Assembly (NCBI RefSeq): GCF_014837145.1
Contig: NZ_JACYFS010000006.1
Coordinates: 124,001-188,000, forward strand
Reading direction: 5' to 3'
DNA length: 64,000 nucleotides
DNA from: Chryseobacterium caseinilyticum
GTDB lineage: Bacteria; Bacteroidota; Bacteroidia; Flavobacteriales; Weeksellaceae
Part shown: positions 35,114 to 44,415 of the stretch, in pieces
Position numbering within the stretch: position 1 is the first letter of the stretch
How the letters are laid out: each line of letters begins with the position of its first letter
The notes under the pieces: generated by a model
Told to the model about the DNA's origin: nothing
Databases searched by the model: none
Seen by the model: only the letters and a program-made list of their open reading frames with translations
Translations under genes and position numbers: made by a program

Positions 35114-36184
35114 TTAAAAATTGTTGATGTTTCTTGTTTTGTTAATCAGATAAAGGTCGGCAAGCACGAATGCTGCCAGAGCTTCCACCACGGGAACTGC
35201 TCTAGGCAGAACGCACGCGTCATGTCTTCCGCGCCCTTCAACTGTTGTTTTTTCGCCGTTTTTGTTGACGCTTTCCTGAGGCTGCAGGATCGTAGCAACG
35301 GGTTTAAAGGCAACTCTGAAATAAATATCCATTCCATTTGAAATCCCGCCCTGAATTCCACCTGAAAGATTTGATTTCGTTGAAAAATCTTCGTTAAAAA
35401 GATCGTTGTGGTCTTTACCTGTCATTTTTGCACCACAGAAACCGCTTCCGTATTCAAAACCCTTGCAGGCATTGATGTTAAGCATGGCTTTTGCCAGTTC
35501 GGCCTGAAGTTTTGAAAACACGGGCTCGCCAATTCCTGCCGGAACATTTTTGATAACGCAGGTAATTGTTCCGCCAATGGTGTTGCCTTCTTTTTTAATT
35601 TCTTTAATTTTTGAAATCATTTTTTCGGCAGTTTCGGCATCGGGACAACGGACTTCATTGCTTTCGGTTTTTGAAAAGTCCAAAGCCTGATACGGTTTTT
35701 CACAGAAAATTTCTCCTACTGAAGAAACGTAGGCATTAATTTCAAACTCAGGCAGCAGCTGTTTTGCCAAAGCTCCTGCTACAACCCAATTGATGGTCTC
35801 CCTCGCGGAAGATTTTCCACCGCCTCTGTAATCTCTGATTCCAAATTTTTGATCGTACGTAAAATCAGCATGACTCGGACGATAGGCTGTTGCCAAATGA
35901 TCGTAGTCTTTTGATTTTTGATTTTCGTTTTCAATGGTAAAGCCGATGGGTGTTCCTGTAGATTTTCCTTCAAAAATTCCAGATAAAAATTTTACGGTAT
36001 CGCTTTCTTTTCTTTGGGTTACAATTGCAGACTGACCTGGCTTTCTGCGATCCAGTTCGGCCTGAATTTTTTCTAAACTGATCTCTACGCCTGCCGGAAA
36101 ATTATTGATAATTCCGCCATAGGCCGCGCCGTGACTTTCCCCAAAGGAAGTAAGGCTGAGAAGATTTCCTAAGCTGTTAAACAT
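35114..36184 (-). CDS. aroC: Chorismate synthase
   Basis: 356 residues (normal size). It makes chorismate from EPSP with reduced FMN, the last step of the shikimate pathway. Seen: [19 protein letters not shown] at the N-terminus, RRPGQS-type loop ([16 protein letters not shown]), [12 protein letters not shown], and [17 protein letters not shown] at the C-terminus. First gene of a likely operon with two thioredoxin-fold genes. Its -7 box is 4 nt from the ATG. Confidence 0.97.
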   Translation of the reverse strand: MFNSLGNLLSLTSFGESHGAAYGGIINNFPAGVEISLEKIQAELDRRKPGQSAIVTQRKESDTVKFLSGIFEGKSTGTPIGFTIENENQKSKDYDHLATAYRPSHADFTYDQKFGIRDYRGGGKSSARETINWVVAGALAKQLLPEFEINAYVSSVGEIFCEKPYQALDFSKTESNEVRCPDAETAEKMISKIKEIKKEGNTIGGTITCVIKNVPAGIGEPVFSKLQAELAKAMLNINACKGFEYGSGFCGAKMTGKDHNDLFNEDFSTKSNLSGGIQGGISNGMDIYFRVAFKPVATILQPQESVNKNGEKTTVEGRGRHDACVLPRAVPVVEALAAFVLADLYLINKTRNINNF

Positions 36185-36188
36185 AATA

Positions 36189-36196
36189 CAAAATTA
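36189..36196 (-). promoter_or_regulatory. -7 promoter element of aroC
   Basis: TAATTTTG on the minus strand, 4 nt before the ATG at 36184. Confidence 0.65.
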
Positions 36197-36226
36197 CCGA
36201 AATTAATTCAGATGAGAAAAGGCGGA

Positions 36227-37870
36227 TCAAGGTTGCTGATAGTTGTTCTTAATGACTTTTATAGCGTTATCCAATTCATTTTGTTCTTTTGTGTCTGTTT
36301 TTTTCCAGATAAATCCTTCTCTTATACTGTCAGGGTTTTTGAGTTGTGGAAATATTCTAAGTTTTTGATAGTCAAACATAAATCCTTCTGAGATGGCCGG
36401 TACAGGCGTTTCGTAATTAAATGGATATTTTTTTGAAACATGATAATTTAAATTTCCCACTTTAAAACTTTCATATTCAGTGTGAAAGTATTCTGCCGGT
36501 TTGTACAGTTGCGATATTTTAAATTGTCCCATCGTATTTCCCAATCTGAAACTGGGAATGAGGTACCTTAAGATTTGAGGATGAATCAAAAAGCTTAATG
36601 TGGCTAAACTTCCGGCGGAGAATATGATGAATGAGAACCTTTTAATATTTACACTGTAAAAACATGCGATGAATATCACCGGAAACACTTCAAGGAAAAA
36701 ACGGTACTGGGCAGAAAATGAGAGAATTAAAGCCGATTTTAACAGTAACGAACCCAATAAGATATAATGTTTTTTTTCTTTTTTAATAAAAGCAAAAACT
36801 CCGTAGAAAATAAGGGAAATGATCAATCCTACGTTAAAGACTGATTTAATTCCGGAAATAAAAAGCCAGTTGGTGATCTTTTCCTTAAAGCTGAAATTTT
36901 TTATCTGTTCTGAAGAATATTGTGCATCATACGTTTTTAAAAGCGCATATTCCGAGCTTTGTCTCATCATTTCAGGATTAGGTTTCCATGGAATATTTAA
37001 ATCGAAAATGGTAAGCGGAAAAAAGGGATAGCCAAAAGTCCAGATGTTTTTGATGATGAAAAGACTGAAAATAAGCGTGCCTGAAAGTAATATTTTCAAA
37101 GACATTTTTTTCCTCAAAATCATAATTAAAAATACAAAAACAGGAAGCCAGATCATTGTTGGTTTAATACTGAAAATATAAATGCTGAAAGCTAAAAACC
37201 CTGAATTAATCTTGGGTTTGGCAAAGATTTCATAAACCACAATAAGTGAAAAAATGTACGCAGGCAGATCTGGGCTTGGTGATTGGAGGAAAAATAAAAA
37301 TACTGGAAAAAATGCCAGATGAACCCAGTTTTTATTTTCGAAAATGTAGATAAGATAAGTGACTGTAACCAATAAATTAATTCTCAAAAAAGGATCGGAA
37401 ATATGTGAAAATCCCGTTTGGAAAAGATGCCATGCCGACATTTGCCCAAGCGTAAGATCTAAATTTGATATTCCTTTAATCAAACCAAACTCAGAGAGCC
37501 ACCTGATCGTAGGAATGTAATATCCAAAATGATCTAAAATGAAAGGATAGAAGCTGGCGCAGGTAACACAAATGATTGCTGATGCATAAAAAGCCCAACC
37601 TGCATTTTTAAAAAAAGTAGATAGTTTCTGATAAAATTTTTCTTTAAAAAAATATAACAGTCCGATACACAAAATGATTGCTTCAACATAAACATTGATG
37701 CCAAAAAAAAATGCACCTACAGTTAAAATCAAACTTAAAAACAGTATTCCCGATAAAATTAGTCCTGAAATACCTTCTGTTAAATTGAAGCGAAAAGATT
37801 TCTCGGCAATCAAACCCCATCCAATCAGCGTAGGTAGAAGAAGAATTAGGGATAAAATTAGTAAAAGCAT
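36227..37870 (-). CDS. Polytopic membrane protein, glycosyltransferase-like
   Basis: 547 residues with about 12 or more hydrophobic helices, including LILSLILLLPTLIGWGLIAE and SGLILSGILFLSLILTVGAFFFGI, and a soluble C-terminal tail of about 90 residues. The layout, with a YIPTIRWLSEFGLIKGISNLD loop, is reminiscent of LIC_10190-type or GT-C-like membrane proteins acting on lipid-linked sugars, but no catalytic motif is certain. The frame is open to a TTG at 37897, but that lies inside a terminator hairpin. The ATG at 37870 directly follows the hairpin. Confidence 0.6.
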   Translation of the reverse strand: MLLLILSLILLLPTLIGWGLIAEKSFRFNLTEGISGLILSGILFLSLILTVGAFFFGINVYVEAIILCIGLLYFFKEKFYQKLSTFFKNAGWAFYASAIICVTCASFYPFILDHFGYYIPTIRWLSEFGLIKGISNLDLTLGQMSAWHLFQTGFSHISDPFLRINLLVTVTYLIYIFENKNWVHLAFFPVFLFFLQSPSPDLPAYIFSLIVVYEIFAKPKINSGFLAFSIYIFSIKPTMIWLPVFVFLIMILRKKMSLKILLSGTLIFSLFIIKNIWTFGYPFFPLTIFDLNIPWKPNPEMMRQSSEYALLKTYDAQYSSEQIKNFSFKEKITNWLFISGIKSVFNVGLIISLIFYGVFAFIKKEKKHYILLGSLLLKSALILSFSAQYRFFLEVFPVIFIACFYSVNIKRFSFIIFSAGSLATLSFLIHPQILRYLIPSFRLGNTMGQFKISQLYKPAEYFHTEYESFKVGNLNYHVSKKYPFNYETPVPAISEGFMFDYQKLRIFPQLKNPDSIREGFIWKKTDTKEQNELDNAIKVIKNNYQQP

Positions 37871-37902
37871 AAAAAAAGATTGCTTAAAAATAAGCAATCT
37901 TT
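37871..37902 (-). terminator. Intrinsic terminator abutting the next start codon
   Basis: 12-bp perfect stem AAAGATTGCTTA / TAAGCAATCTTT plus T-run on the minus strand, downstream of the glycine-zipper lipoprotein. The T-run ends at the ATG of the membrane-protein gene. Confidence 0.85.
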
Positions 37903-37939
37903 AGTTAAAAAAATATATAAAAGTGTTTGGTAGGTATTA

Positions 37940-38491
37940 TTATCTTGGCTGTACACGACCGTCTTTTCTGTCTCCGGATCTACCAATGGTATAACCTGTT
38001 GCACCACCGACTACACCGCCGATTACAGCACCAAGACCTCTGTTTTTCTTACTGATGATGGCACCTGCTGCAGCTCCACCTACGGTACCAATAATTGTAC
38101 CTTTTGCCGCTTTACTCATTCCTTTTTTCTGAGTTGTACCCTGTGAAGAAGTACCGGAACCATTGCTGGCTACTGCTCCTGAAGAAGATCCTGAGGATGG
38201 ACTGTTTCTGTAAATTGTACGTGTTTCTCTGATTACCTGAGGTTTTGCAGCCGCCGCAGCAGCTACTGCTGCTTCCTGTTTTTCAATTTCTGCAAGACTG
38301 TCGGTTCTTTTTTGAGCCTCATAAGCCATTCTTTCTTTTTCAATAGCTAGCTTCTGCTTTTCTATATCCAACTGTCTGGCCTGGAACTCAAGTTTTTGCT
38401 GTTCAAGAGTTTGCTCGGCAATTTTATCATCTTTTTTACAGGCTGTGAACAAGAAAACTGATAACAAACCTGAAATTATAATCTTTTTCAT
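37940..38491 (-). CDS. Glycine-zipper lipoprotein with coiled-coil
   Basis: 183 residues. Lipoprotein signal peptide with lipobox LFTAC (Cys 18). Then a charged helix or coiled coil (about 25-70, EQQKLEFQARQLDIEKQKLAIEK), a Ser/Gly-rich linker, and a C-terminal YMGG-like glycine zipper (GTIIGTVGGAAAGAIISKK, GLGAVIGGVVGGATGYTIG) that should pack into or across a membrane. Function unknown. Related proteins help envelope integrity. Confidence 0.82.
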   Translation of the reverse strand: MKKIIISGLLSVFLFTACKKDDKIAEQTLEQQKLEFQARQLDIEKQKLAIEKERMAYEAQKRTDSLAEIEKQEAAVAAAAAAKPQVIRETRTIYRNSPSSGSSSGAVASNGSGTSSQGTTQKKGMSKAAKGTIIGTVGGAAAGAIISKKNRGLGAVIGGVVGGATGYTIGRSGDRKDGRVQPR

Positions 38492-38762
38492 AACGCAAAT
38501 TTTATATTCAAAATCATTTGAATGTTTATATCAGCATAATTTCAATTATGAAGCCAAACGAAAGTTAAAAAATGTTAAAGTAAAATGTGGTATCATAATT
38601 ACGTGTCTTTCAGGGACATTTAAACAAAAATTATTGATCTGAAATATTGTTAGAGTATATTATCCTGGAAATATATCTAGCTTTTATTTTTCATAGTTTT
38701 TGCCACACGATACCAATCAATTCCATCAATTACAAAAAGTAACTAATGAATTTTATTAATTT

Positions 38763-38770
38763 TAAATTTG
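38763..38770 (+). promoter_or_regulatory. -7 promoter element of the LLM oxidoreductase gene
   Basis: TAAATTTG, 18 nt before the ATG at 38789. Confidence 0.55.
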
Positions 38771-38788
38771 CTGTACAAATAAATTTTA

Positions 38789-39790
38789 ATGAAACATTTT
38801 GATATATCAGTGCTTGATTTGGCTCCGGTAAAACTGGGGAAAACTATTCACGATACTTTTCAGGACAGTCTCTCCTTGGCCAACTTTGCTGAAAATTTAA
38901 ATTATAAAAGATTCTGGCTTGCCGAACATCACAATATGGAAAGCATTGCCAGTTCTGCAACTTCTGTACTGATCGGTTACATCGCCAACGGAACAAAAAA
39001 AATAAGAGTTGGATCAGGCGGAATTATGCTTCCCAATCACAGCTCGCTCGTCATTGCCGAACAGTTTGGAACACTGGAATCACTTTTTCCCGGAAGAATT
39101 GATCTCGGTGTGGGAAGGGCTCCGGGAACCGATGGTTTGACCGCTCAGGCTTTGGGAAGAAATCCTGCGATCATCAATGAACAGTTTCCGAGACAGATTT
39201 TAGAATTACAAAAATATTTTTCAGCGGAAAATTCAAATGCTTTGGTGCGTGCGATTCCCGGAGAAGGTTTGGATATTCCGATGTATATTCTCGGTTCGAG
39301 TACAGACAGCGCCTGGCTGGCGGCAGAACTCGGACTTCCGTATGCTTTTGCAGGACATTTTGCTCCCGAACAGATGGGTACGGCTTTTAAAATTTACAGG
39401 GAACATTTCGAACCTTCGAAATATTTGGATAAACCTTTTGTTTTGGCTTGTGTAAACGGTGTTGCGGCTGAAACTTCTGAGGAAGCACATTTCCTTTCCA
39501 CGACTTTATTTCAGGCGTTTATTAATATTATCAGAAACGACAGAAAGCCTTTTCCTGCGCCGGTTGAAGATATGGATGCCATCTGGTCAGCCATGGAAAA
39601 ATCAATGGTTTTACAGAAATTAAAATTCAGTTTTATTGGAAACCAGAATGAAATTGCAGAGCAGATCAAAAACTTTCAGGAAAAATATCAGGTGGATGAA
39701 CTGATGATTAATTCTCACATCTACGACCATCAGAAACGATTGGAATCTTATGAAATCATTAGAAGAGCGAAAAACTCTTTGGCTGGTTAA
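38789..39790 (+). CDS. LLM class flavin-dependent oxidoreductase
   Basis: 333 residues, luciferase-like monooxygenase fold of the MsnO8/YhbW-like group. Seen: FDISVLDLAPVKLG, the FWLAEHHNMESIASSATSVLIGYIA motif, IRVGSGGIMLPNHSSLVIAEQFG and the RIDLGVGRAPGTD loop. These bind FMN and oxidise unknown substrates. Monocistronic. Confidence 0.92.
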   Translation: MKHFDISVLDLAPVKLGKTIHDTFQDSLSLANFAENLNYKRFWLAEHHNMESIASSATSVLIGYIANGTKKIRVGSGGIMLPNHSSLVIAEQFGTLESLFPGRIDLGVGRAPGTDGLTAQALGRNPAIINEQFPRQILELQKYFSAENSNALVRAIPGEGLDIPMYILGSSTDSAWLAAELGLPYAFAGHFAPEQMGTAFKIYREHFEPSKYLDKPFVLACVNGVAAETSEEAHFLSTTLFQAFINIIRNDRKPFPAPVEDMDAIWSAMEKSMVLQKLKFSFIGNQNEIAEQIKNFQEKYQVDELMINSHIYDHQKRLESYEIIRRAKNSLAG

Positions 39791-40106
39791 CACATAAGTC
39801 ACAGAGAGTTTTTCTCAGGTTTGAAAATATTTTAGAGCGCATTAGAGGAAAAATCAAAGATTTTTTGGGCAGGAGTAATTAAATTCGGTTTGTGAGATTA
39901 CAGAATTAAAGTAATTTCTTCTTAATATTAAAGGCTAGCCTGTTACAATTGTCATTAATGAAAATCTTCGATTTTCAAATCTTATGTGTTCTAAAATGTT
40001 TTCAATATTTACAACTAAACTAATGTGACTAATGTGTCAAAGTCTTATTGTAGATTAAAGAAATTATAAACCACAGTTAATAATTGTTGATGCTTATTTT
40101 ATTGAG
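39791..40106. other. Non-coding AT-rich spacer
   Basis: No credible frame on either strand. A short palindrome, GAAAATC-TTC-GATTTTC, lies near 39960-39976. The ribB promoter follows at the right end. Confidence 0.6.
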
Positions 40107-40114
40107 TATCTTTG
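40107..40114 (+). promoter_or_regulatory. -7 promoter element of ribB
   Basis: TATCTTTG, with TTG at 40087-40089 as a possible -33. It lies 18 nt before the ATG at 40133 and rules out the upstream TTG start at 40112. Confidence 0.7.
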
Positions 40115-40132
40115 CGAAAATTCAAAGTAAAA

Positions 40133-41254
40133 ATGTCAGATATTAAATTAAATACTATTCCAGAGGCGATTGAAGACCTTAAAAATGGTAAAATAATCAT
40201 AGTGGTAGACGATGAAGACAGAGAGAATGAAGGTGATTTTCTTTGTGCTGCCGAGCTTACAACACCTGCGTTGATCAATTTTATGGCAGTTCACGGAAGA
40301 GGTTTAATCTGCATGCCGCTTCCTGAAAAAAGATGTGACGAGCTTGGTCTTGACGTAATGGTTAGCCGAAGCAGCGATCCTAAAGAAACCGCTTTTACCG
40401 TTTCTGTAGACCTTTTAGGTGACGGAACTTCTACAGGAATTTCTGCAGGAGACAGAGCCAAAACGATTTTAGCTCTGATGGATGAAAAATCTAAACCTAC
40501 AGATTTCATGCGTCCGGGCCACATTTTTCCGTTACGTGCAAGAAAAGGTGGTGTCCTGAAAAGAGCCGGTCACACTGAAGCTGCAATCGACTTAACTTGT
40601 CTGGCAGGTCTGAAAGAAGGTGGCGTAATCTGTGAAATCATGAACGAAGACGGTTCTATGTCGCGTTTGCCGGATCTTCAGGTTTTTGCTCAGAAACATG
40701 ATATGAAAATTGTTTCCATCGAAGATCTGATTCATTATCAGCTTAAAAAAGGAAACTTAATTGAGAGAATTGAGGAAAGGGAGGTGAAAACTGCGTACGG
40801 TGATTTTCATTTCTGCGCTTTCAGAGAAACTTCAAATGATCAGATTCACTTTGCTTTAACAAAAGGAACTTGGACAGTTGATGAGCCTGTTTTGGTAAGA
40901 GTTCAGTCTTCAGATTCTTACTTTGATGTTTTGACCAGACTGAATAACGGTGAAAAACCACAGTTGGAAAAAGTAACTTCAATGATTAATGACGCTGGAA
41001 AAGGAGCGATTATTTTCATTAACAACGTTTCTAATTCTGAGAATACTTTAAGAAAATTACAGCAGTTCTTAAATTATCAGGATGGACAGCAAAAACATCC
41101 GACGGCTGCATTCAATTACAGAGATTACGGAATCGGAACTCAGATCTTAAAGAATTTAGGAATCAATAAATTTAGAGTAATTACTCAAAATCCTGATGTA
41201 AAACCTCAGGTTGGTGGTTATGATGTTGAGGTGACGGAGATGGTTCAACTTTAA
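40133..41254 (+). CDS. ribB: 3,4-dihydroxy-2-butanone-4-phosphate synthase with decayed GTP cyclohydrolase II domain
   Basis: 373 residues. The N-terminal DHBP synthase domain is intact: VDDEDRENEGDFLCAAE, RPGHIFPLRARKGGVLKRAGHTEA and GGVICEIMNEDGSMSRLPDL. The C-terminal domain aligns with GTP cyclohydrolase II in position and ending (YGIGTQILKNLGINKFRVIT) but lacks ECLTGD, the zinc Cys pair CDCG and RQEGRGIGL. It should therefore make only DHBP for riboflavin synthesis, and a separate RibA must exist elsewhere. Confidence 0.92.
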   Translation: MSDIKLNTIPEAIEDLKNGKIIIVVDDEDRENEGDFLCAAELTTPALINFMAVHGRGLICMPLPEKRCDELGLDVMVSRSSDPKETAFTVSVDLLGDGTSTGISAGDRAKTILALMDEKSKPTDFMRPGHIFPLRARKGGVLKRAGHTEAAIDLTCLAGLKEGGVICEIMNEDGSMSRLPDLQVFAQKHDMKIVSIEDLIHYQLKKGNLIERIEEREVKTAYGDFHFCAFRETSNDQIHFALTKGTWTVDEPVLVRVQSSDSYFDVLTRLNNGEKPQLEKVTSMINDAGKGAIIFINNVSNSENTLRKLQQFLNYQDGQQKHPTAAFNYRDYGIGTQILKNLGINKFRVITQNPDVKPQVGGYDVEVTEMVQL

Positions 41255-41356
41255 AAATGAATTGTGAATTGTCAATTTTGCTTCGCAAGTGAATTTTTCA
41301 AAATGATTAAATTGACAGCGTAGCTAATTCACATTTGACAATTAACTTCGAAGAAT
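41255..41356. repeat. Inverted-repeat-bearing spacer
   Basis: ATTGTGAATTGTCAATTT near 41263 and its reverse-complement-like blocks AATTGACA and ATTCACATTTGACAAT near 41310-41343 form a long imperfect inverted repeat. TTGCTTCGCAA is a small internal palindrome. Confidence 0.55.
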
Positions 41357-41387
41357 AAAAATGGCTTGATCAACTCAAGCCATTTTT
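41357..41387. terminator. Bidirectional terminator overlapping the fmt stop codon
   Basis: 13-bp perfect stem AAAAATGGCTTGA / TCAAGCCATTTTT with a TCAAC loop. It contains the last codons of fmt (stop at 41375-41377) and also ends ribB. Confidence 0.88.
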
Positions 41388-42322
41388 ATTTCTTCGAAAT
41401 TTCTGAATCCGTTCAGAAAATCTTTGACATTCATTCTTTTCTTTCCTTCCAGCTGAAGTTCCAGAGGATAATAAATTCCATCCTGAGTATAGATTTTAAA
41501 TTCATTTTTAGAAATTTCTAAACTTTCGACAGGTTTTCCGTGATCTGAATTTTCAAATTTTCCATTATAAATTTTTAGTCCTTTTTCTTCTTCACCGATT
41601 TTTATTGTGGTAAAAGCTGCAGGATAAGGTGACATTCCTAAAACAAACTGATGAACTTCTTTCGAAGTTTTTGTCCAGTCAATTTTGGTGTCTTCCTTGA
41701 AGATTTTGTAAGCATTTTTCGGATGTTTAACTTCGGGTTGAGGCTTTTCAATAATTGAGTTTTCTGCCAATCCGTTCAAAGTTTTTACAACTAATTTTGA
41801 GCCCATTTCCATCAATCTGTCGTGAAGATGACCGGCATTTTCGTTTTCTAAGACCGGAATTTCTTCCTGTAATAAAATGTTTCCTTCATCTATTTTTTCA
41901 TTGATAAAAAATGTTGTGGCACCCGTTTTTTTTTCTCCGTTAATGACTGCATAATTAATTGGAGCAGCTCCTCTGTAATCAGGAAGTAGGGAAGCGTGAA
42001 GGTTGAAAGTTCCCATTTCAGGCATTTCAAACAAAACTTTAGGCATCATTCTGAAAGCAACGACTACGAAAACATCAGCATCTAATTTTTTTAATTCTTC
42101 TAAAAATTCTGGATTTCTTAATTTTTCAGGTTGCAAAACGGGAATATTATTTTCCACAGCAAAAATTTTTACAGGAGACTGATTGATTTTCTGTCCGCGA
42201 CCACTTGCTTTATCCGCAACCGTTACAACACCTACAACTTCGTGATGAGATTGATGAATGGCTTCCAGTGAGGTCTTTGCAAACTCTGGTGTGCCTAAAA
42301 AAACGACTTTCAATGATTTCAT
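41375..42322 (-). CDS. fmt: Methionyl-tRNA formyltransferase
   Basis: 315 residues. Formylates initiator Met-tRNA using 10-formyl-THF. Motifs: VVFLGTPEFAKTSLEAI, NLHASLLPDYRGAAPINYAVINGE (with the catalytic Asn-His region) and GATTFFINEKIDEGNIL. The C-terminal OB-fold part follows from about residue 205. A -7 box lies 4 nt before the ATG. Confidence 0.96.
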   Translation of the reverse strand: MKSLKVVFLGTPEFAKTSLEAIHQSHHEVVGVVTVADKASGRGQKINQSPVKIFAVENNIPVLQPEKLRNPEFLEELKKLDADVFVVVAFRMMPKVLFEMPEMGTFNLHASLLPDYRGAAPINYAVINGEKKTGATTFFINEKIDEGNILLQEEIPVLENENAGHLHDRLMEMGSKLVVKTLNGLAENSIIEKPQPEVKHPKNAYKIFKEDTKIDWTKTSKEVHQFVLGMSPYPAAFTTIKIGEEEKGLKIYNGKFENSDHGKPVESLEISKNEFKIYTQDGIYYPLELQLEGKKRMNVKDFLNGFRNFEEIKMA

Positions 42323-42326
42323 GGTG

Positions 42327-42334
42327 CAAAGATA
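42327..42334 (-). promoter_or_regulatory. -7 promoter element of fmt
   Basis: TATCTTTG on the minus strand, 4 nt before the ATG at 42322. Confidence 0.68.
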
Positions 42335-42435
42335 AAACTCTTGAATGATTACTCAGAAATTCAAGGCAGTGATTTTTGTTTTGAGTTGAGGCCTTACTTA
42401 AAATTACCAATTACACATTACTTATTACCTATAAT

Positions 42436-44337
42436 TTAAGTCAAAGCATACGTTCTGAAGTTCAGCATCTTCACTTTTCCGGAATCCAAAAGAAATATTA
42501 AATTTTCCAAAATATTTTCTTTGGTCTGAAACTGTAACTGAACCGAAATTTCTTCAATCGTCGCAGATTTTTTACTTAAAACCTTTAAGATTTCTGATGA
42601 AACATTTTTTCCAAAAATAGATTGTCTGTTTTTCTCACAAACCGTACATTGTCCGCAGTTTTTAGTGTTTTTTTCACCAAAGTACGAGAGAATCAGTTTC
42701 ATTTTACAATATTGATTATCCTCAATAAAGAATTTCATTTCCTCCCATTTCTGGATTTTATTTTTCTGAATATGCTCAAAAAGTTTCCAGTAAGTTCCGG
42801 CGTTTGACCTTTCATCACGGGGTTTCAAAAATTTTACCGAAGCTAAAGCACCGTCAATATATTCCAGATAATTTTTTTGCTGAAGTTCTTTCAACCTTTC
42901 TTTGATCAGGTGGATGCTTACACCAATTTTATCGCTCACTCTCTGTTCACTGAACATCACTTTGTGCGTTGTAATCCCAGAGATGCTTCTGAGCATTAAT
43001 TCAATAAAATAAGCATCTTTAGCCGGAAGCTGATCGATTTCATCAGGTTTAATCATCAACTCAAGAGATGACAGACTTTTATTGCTGTTATGGTAAATAA
43101 TTTCCTGAGTGTGAAGAAAATTAAGAACATTTTTAATTTTTGTATTTGAAAGTTTAGTGAAATTCTGAATTCCGGCGATATTTAACTGAAAAACTTTTTC
43201 CGGAAGTTCAAATTCTGCTACCTGAAATTTTGAGTATAAAAAACTTATAATTTTTAAAAACTCTGCTTTATTGGGAATTTGATTTCTTAAAATCTGATCA
43301 AAATTTGAAATTTCCTGCTGGTTCCAAAGCATGAAAGCATAACTTTTTTTACCGTCTCTTCCCGCACGGCCAATTTCCTGATAATAATTTTCAATCGATT
43401 GAGAAGGGGAGAAGTGAATAACGAAACGTACATTATCTTTGTCAATCCCCATCCCGAAAGCGTTGGTGGAAATTAAGACATTTTGATCACTATTGTTCCA
43501 AAAATTCTGTCTTTCATTCTTTTCTTTAGTTGTCAGCCCGGCATGAAAATAATCTACATTCTGAATTTTATTTCTGTGAAGATATTCAGTAAGGAGTTCC
43601 GCGTCCTTTCGGGTCCGCACATAGATAATTCCTGATTCTTTAGCGTATTTAAGAATATTGAAAACCTTTGAATATTTATCTGAAATTTCTTCAGAAAAAA
43701 CTTTAATATTATCTCTTCTGAAACTTTTCTGAAATACCTCAGGATTTTTAAGTTCCAGTTTAGATTTTATTTCGTCCAAAACTTTCGGAGTTGCCGTAGC
43801 TGTTAAAGCGAGACATGTAATTTCAGGATTATTTCTTCTGAAATCCTTTATATTCTGATAACTTGGTCTGAAATCCTGTCCCCATTCTGAAATACAATGT
43901 GCTTCATCCACCGCGATGAACGATAACTGAATTTCTTCCATCTGCTGAATGAAGAGTTTGTTGGTCAGTCTTTCAGGGGAAACATATAGTAGTTTTGTTA
44001 AACCTTCTTTGCATCTGTTGTAAATAACTTCCGCGTCGAATTCATCCAGTTCGGAACTTAAATATTCCGCCTCAATCCCTCTGAATTTTAATTGATTGAC
44101 CTGATCTTTCATCAATGCCAACAAAGGAGAAATTACAAGACAAGTTCCTTCATTCAATAGAGCCGGAAGCTGGTAACATAATGATTTCCCGGCACCTGTG
44201 GGAAGCAGAACCAAAGTGTCATTTCTGTTCATCACAGAATCAATGATCTGTTCCTGAGCATCTCTGAATTGATCATGTCCCCAAAAATGTTTAAGGGTTT
44301 TATTTTTTAAATCATTATAATCTTGTGCGGAAATCAT
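42436..44337 (-). CDS. recQ: ATP-dependent DNA helicase RecQ
   Basis: 633 residues from the ATG at 44337 (the frame is open ten codons more to a TTG). Helicase motifs are complete: LLPTGAGKSLCYQLPAL (I), VDEAHCISEWGQDFRPSY (II and the RecQ aromatic loop), LALTATATP (III) and GRAGRDGKKS (VI). The RecQ zinc-binding region has CGQCTVCEKN, then a short winged-helix end. No HRDC domain is evident. Works in recombination and fork repair. Confidence 0.94.
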   Translation of the reverse strand: MISAQDYNDLKNKTLKHFWGHDQFRDAQEQIIDSVMNRNDTLVLLPTGAGKSLCYQLPALLNEGTCLVISPLLALMKDQVNQLKFRGIEAEYLSSELDEFDAEVIYNRCKEGLTKLLYVSPERLTNKLFIQQMEEIQLSFIAVDEAHCISEWGQDFRPSYQNIKDFRRNNPEITCLALTATATPKVLDEIKSKLELKNPEVFQKSFRRDNIKVFSEEISDKYSKVFNILKYAKESGIIYVRTRKDAELLTEYLHRNKIQNVDYFHAGLTTKEKNERQNFWNNSDQNVLISTNAFGMGIDKDNVRFVIHFSPSQSIENYYQEIGRAGRDGKKSYAFMLWNQQEISNFDQILRNQIPNKAEFLKIISFLYSKFQVAEFELPEKVFQLNIAGIQNFTKLSNTKIKNVLNFLHTQEIIYHNSNKSLSSLELMIKPDEIDQLPAKDAYFIELMLRSISGITTHKVMFSEQRVSDKIGVSIHLIKERLKELQQKNYLEYIDGALASVKFLKPRDERSNAGTYWKLFEHIQKNKIQKWEEMKFFIEDNQYCKMKLILSYFGEKNTKNCGQCTVCEKNRQSIFGKNVSSEILKVLSKKSATIEEISVQLQFQTKENILENLIFLLDSGKVKMLNFRTYALT

Positions 44338-44369
44338 AAAGTAAATGTAAGGAAAGTATTGAAACAAAA

Positions 44370-44392
44370 AAAGTCACGCATGGCGTGACTTT
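44370..44392 (-). terminator. Intrinsic terminator of the OmpA-family gene
   Basis: 10-bp perfect stem AAAGTCACGC / GCGTGACTTT with a 3-nt loop, then a T-run on the minus strand, between the OmpA-family gene and recQ. Confidence 0.85.
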
Positions 44393-44415
44393 AAATTTTA
44401 TAATAAGAAATTTTA

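Noticed and set aside
38445..38642. 65-residue plus-strand frame after the glycine-zipper lipoprotein
   Set aside because: It begins antisense inside the lipoprotein signal peptide and has no recognisable domain or promoter.
42395..42430. Shared ATTACCAATTAC motif here and (reverse strand) near 54465-54490 as a mobile repeat
   Set aside because: Short, AT-rich and common by chance in such a genome. Two copies are too few to call an element.
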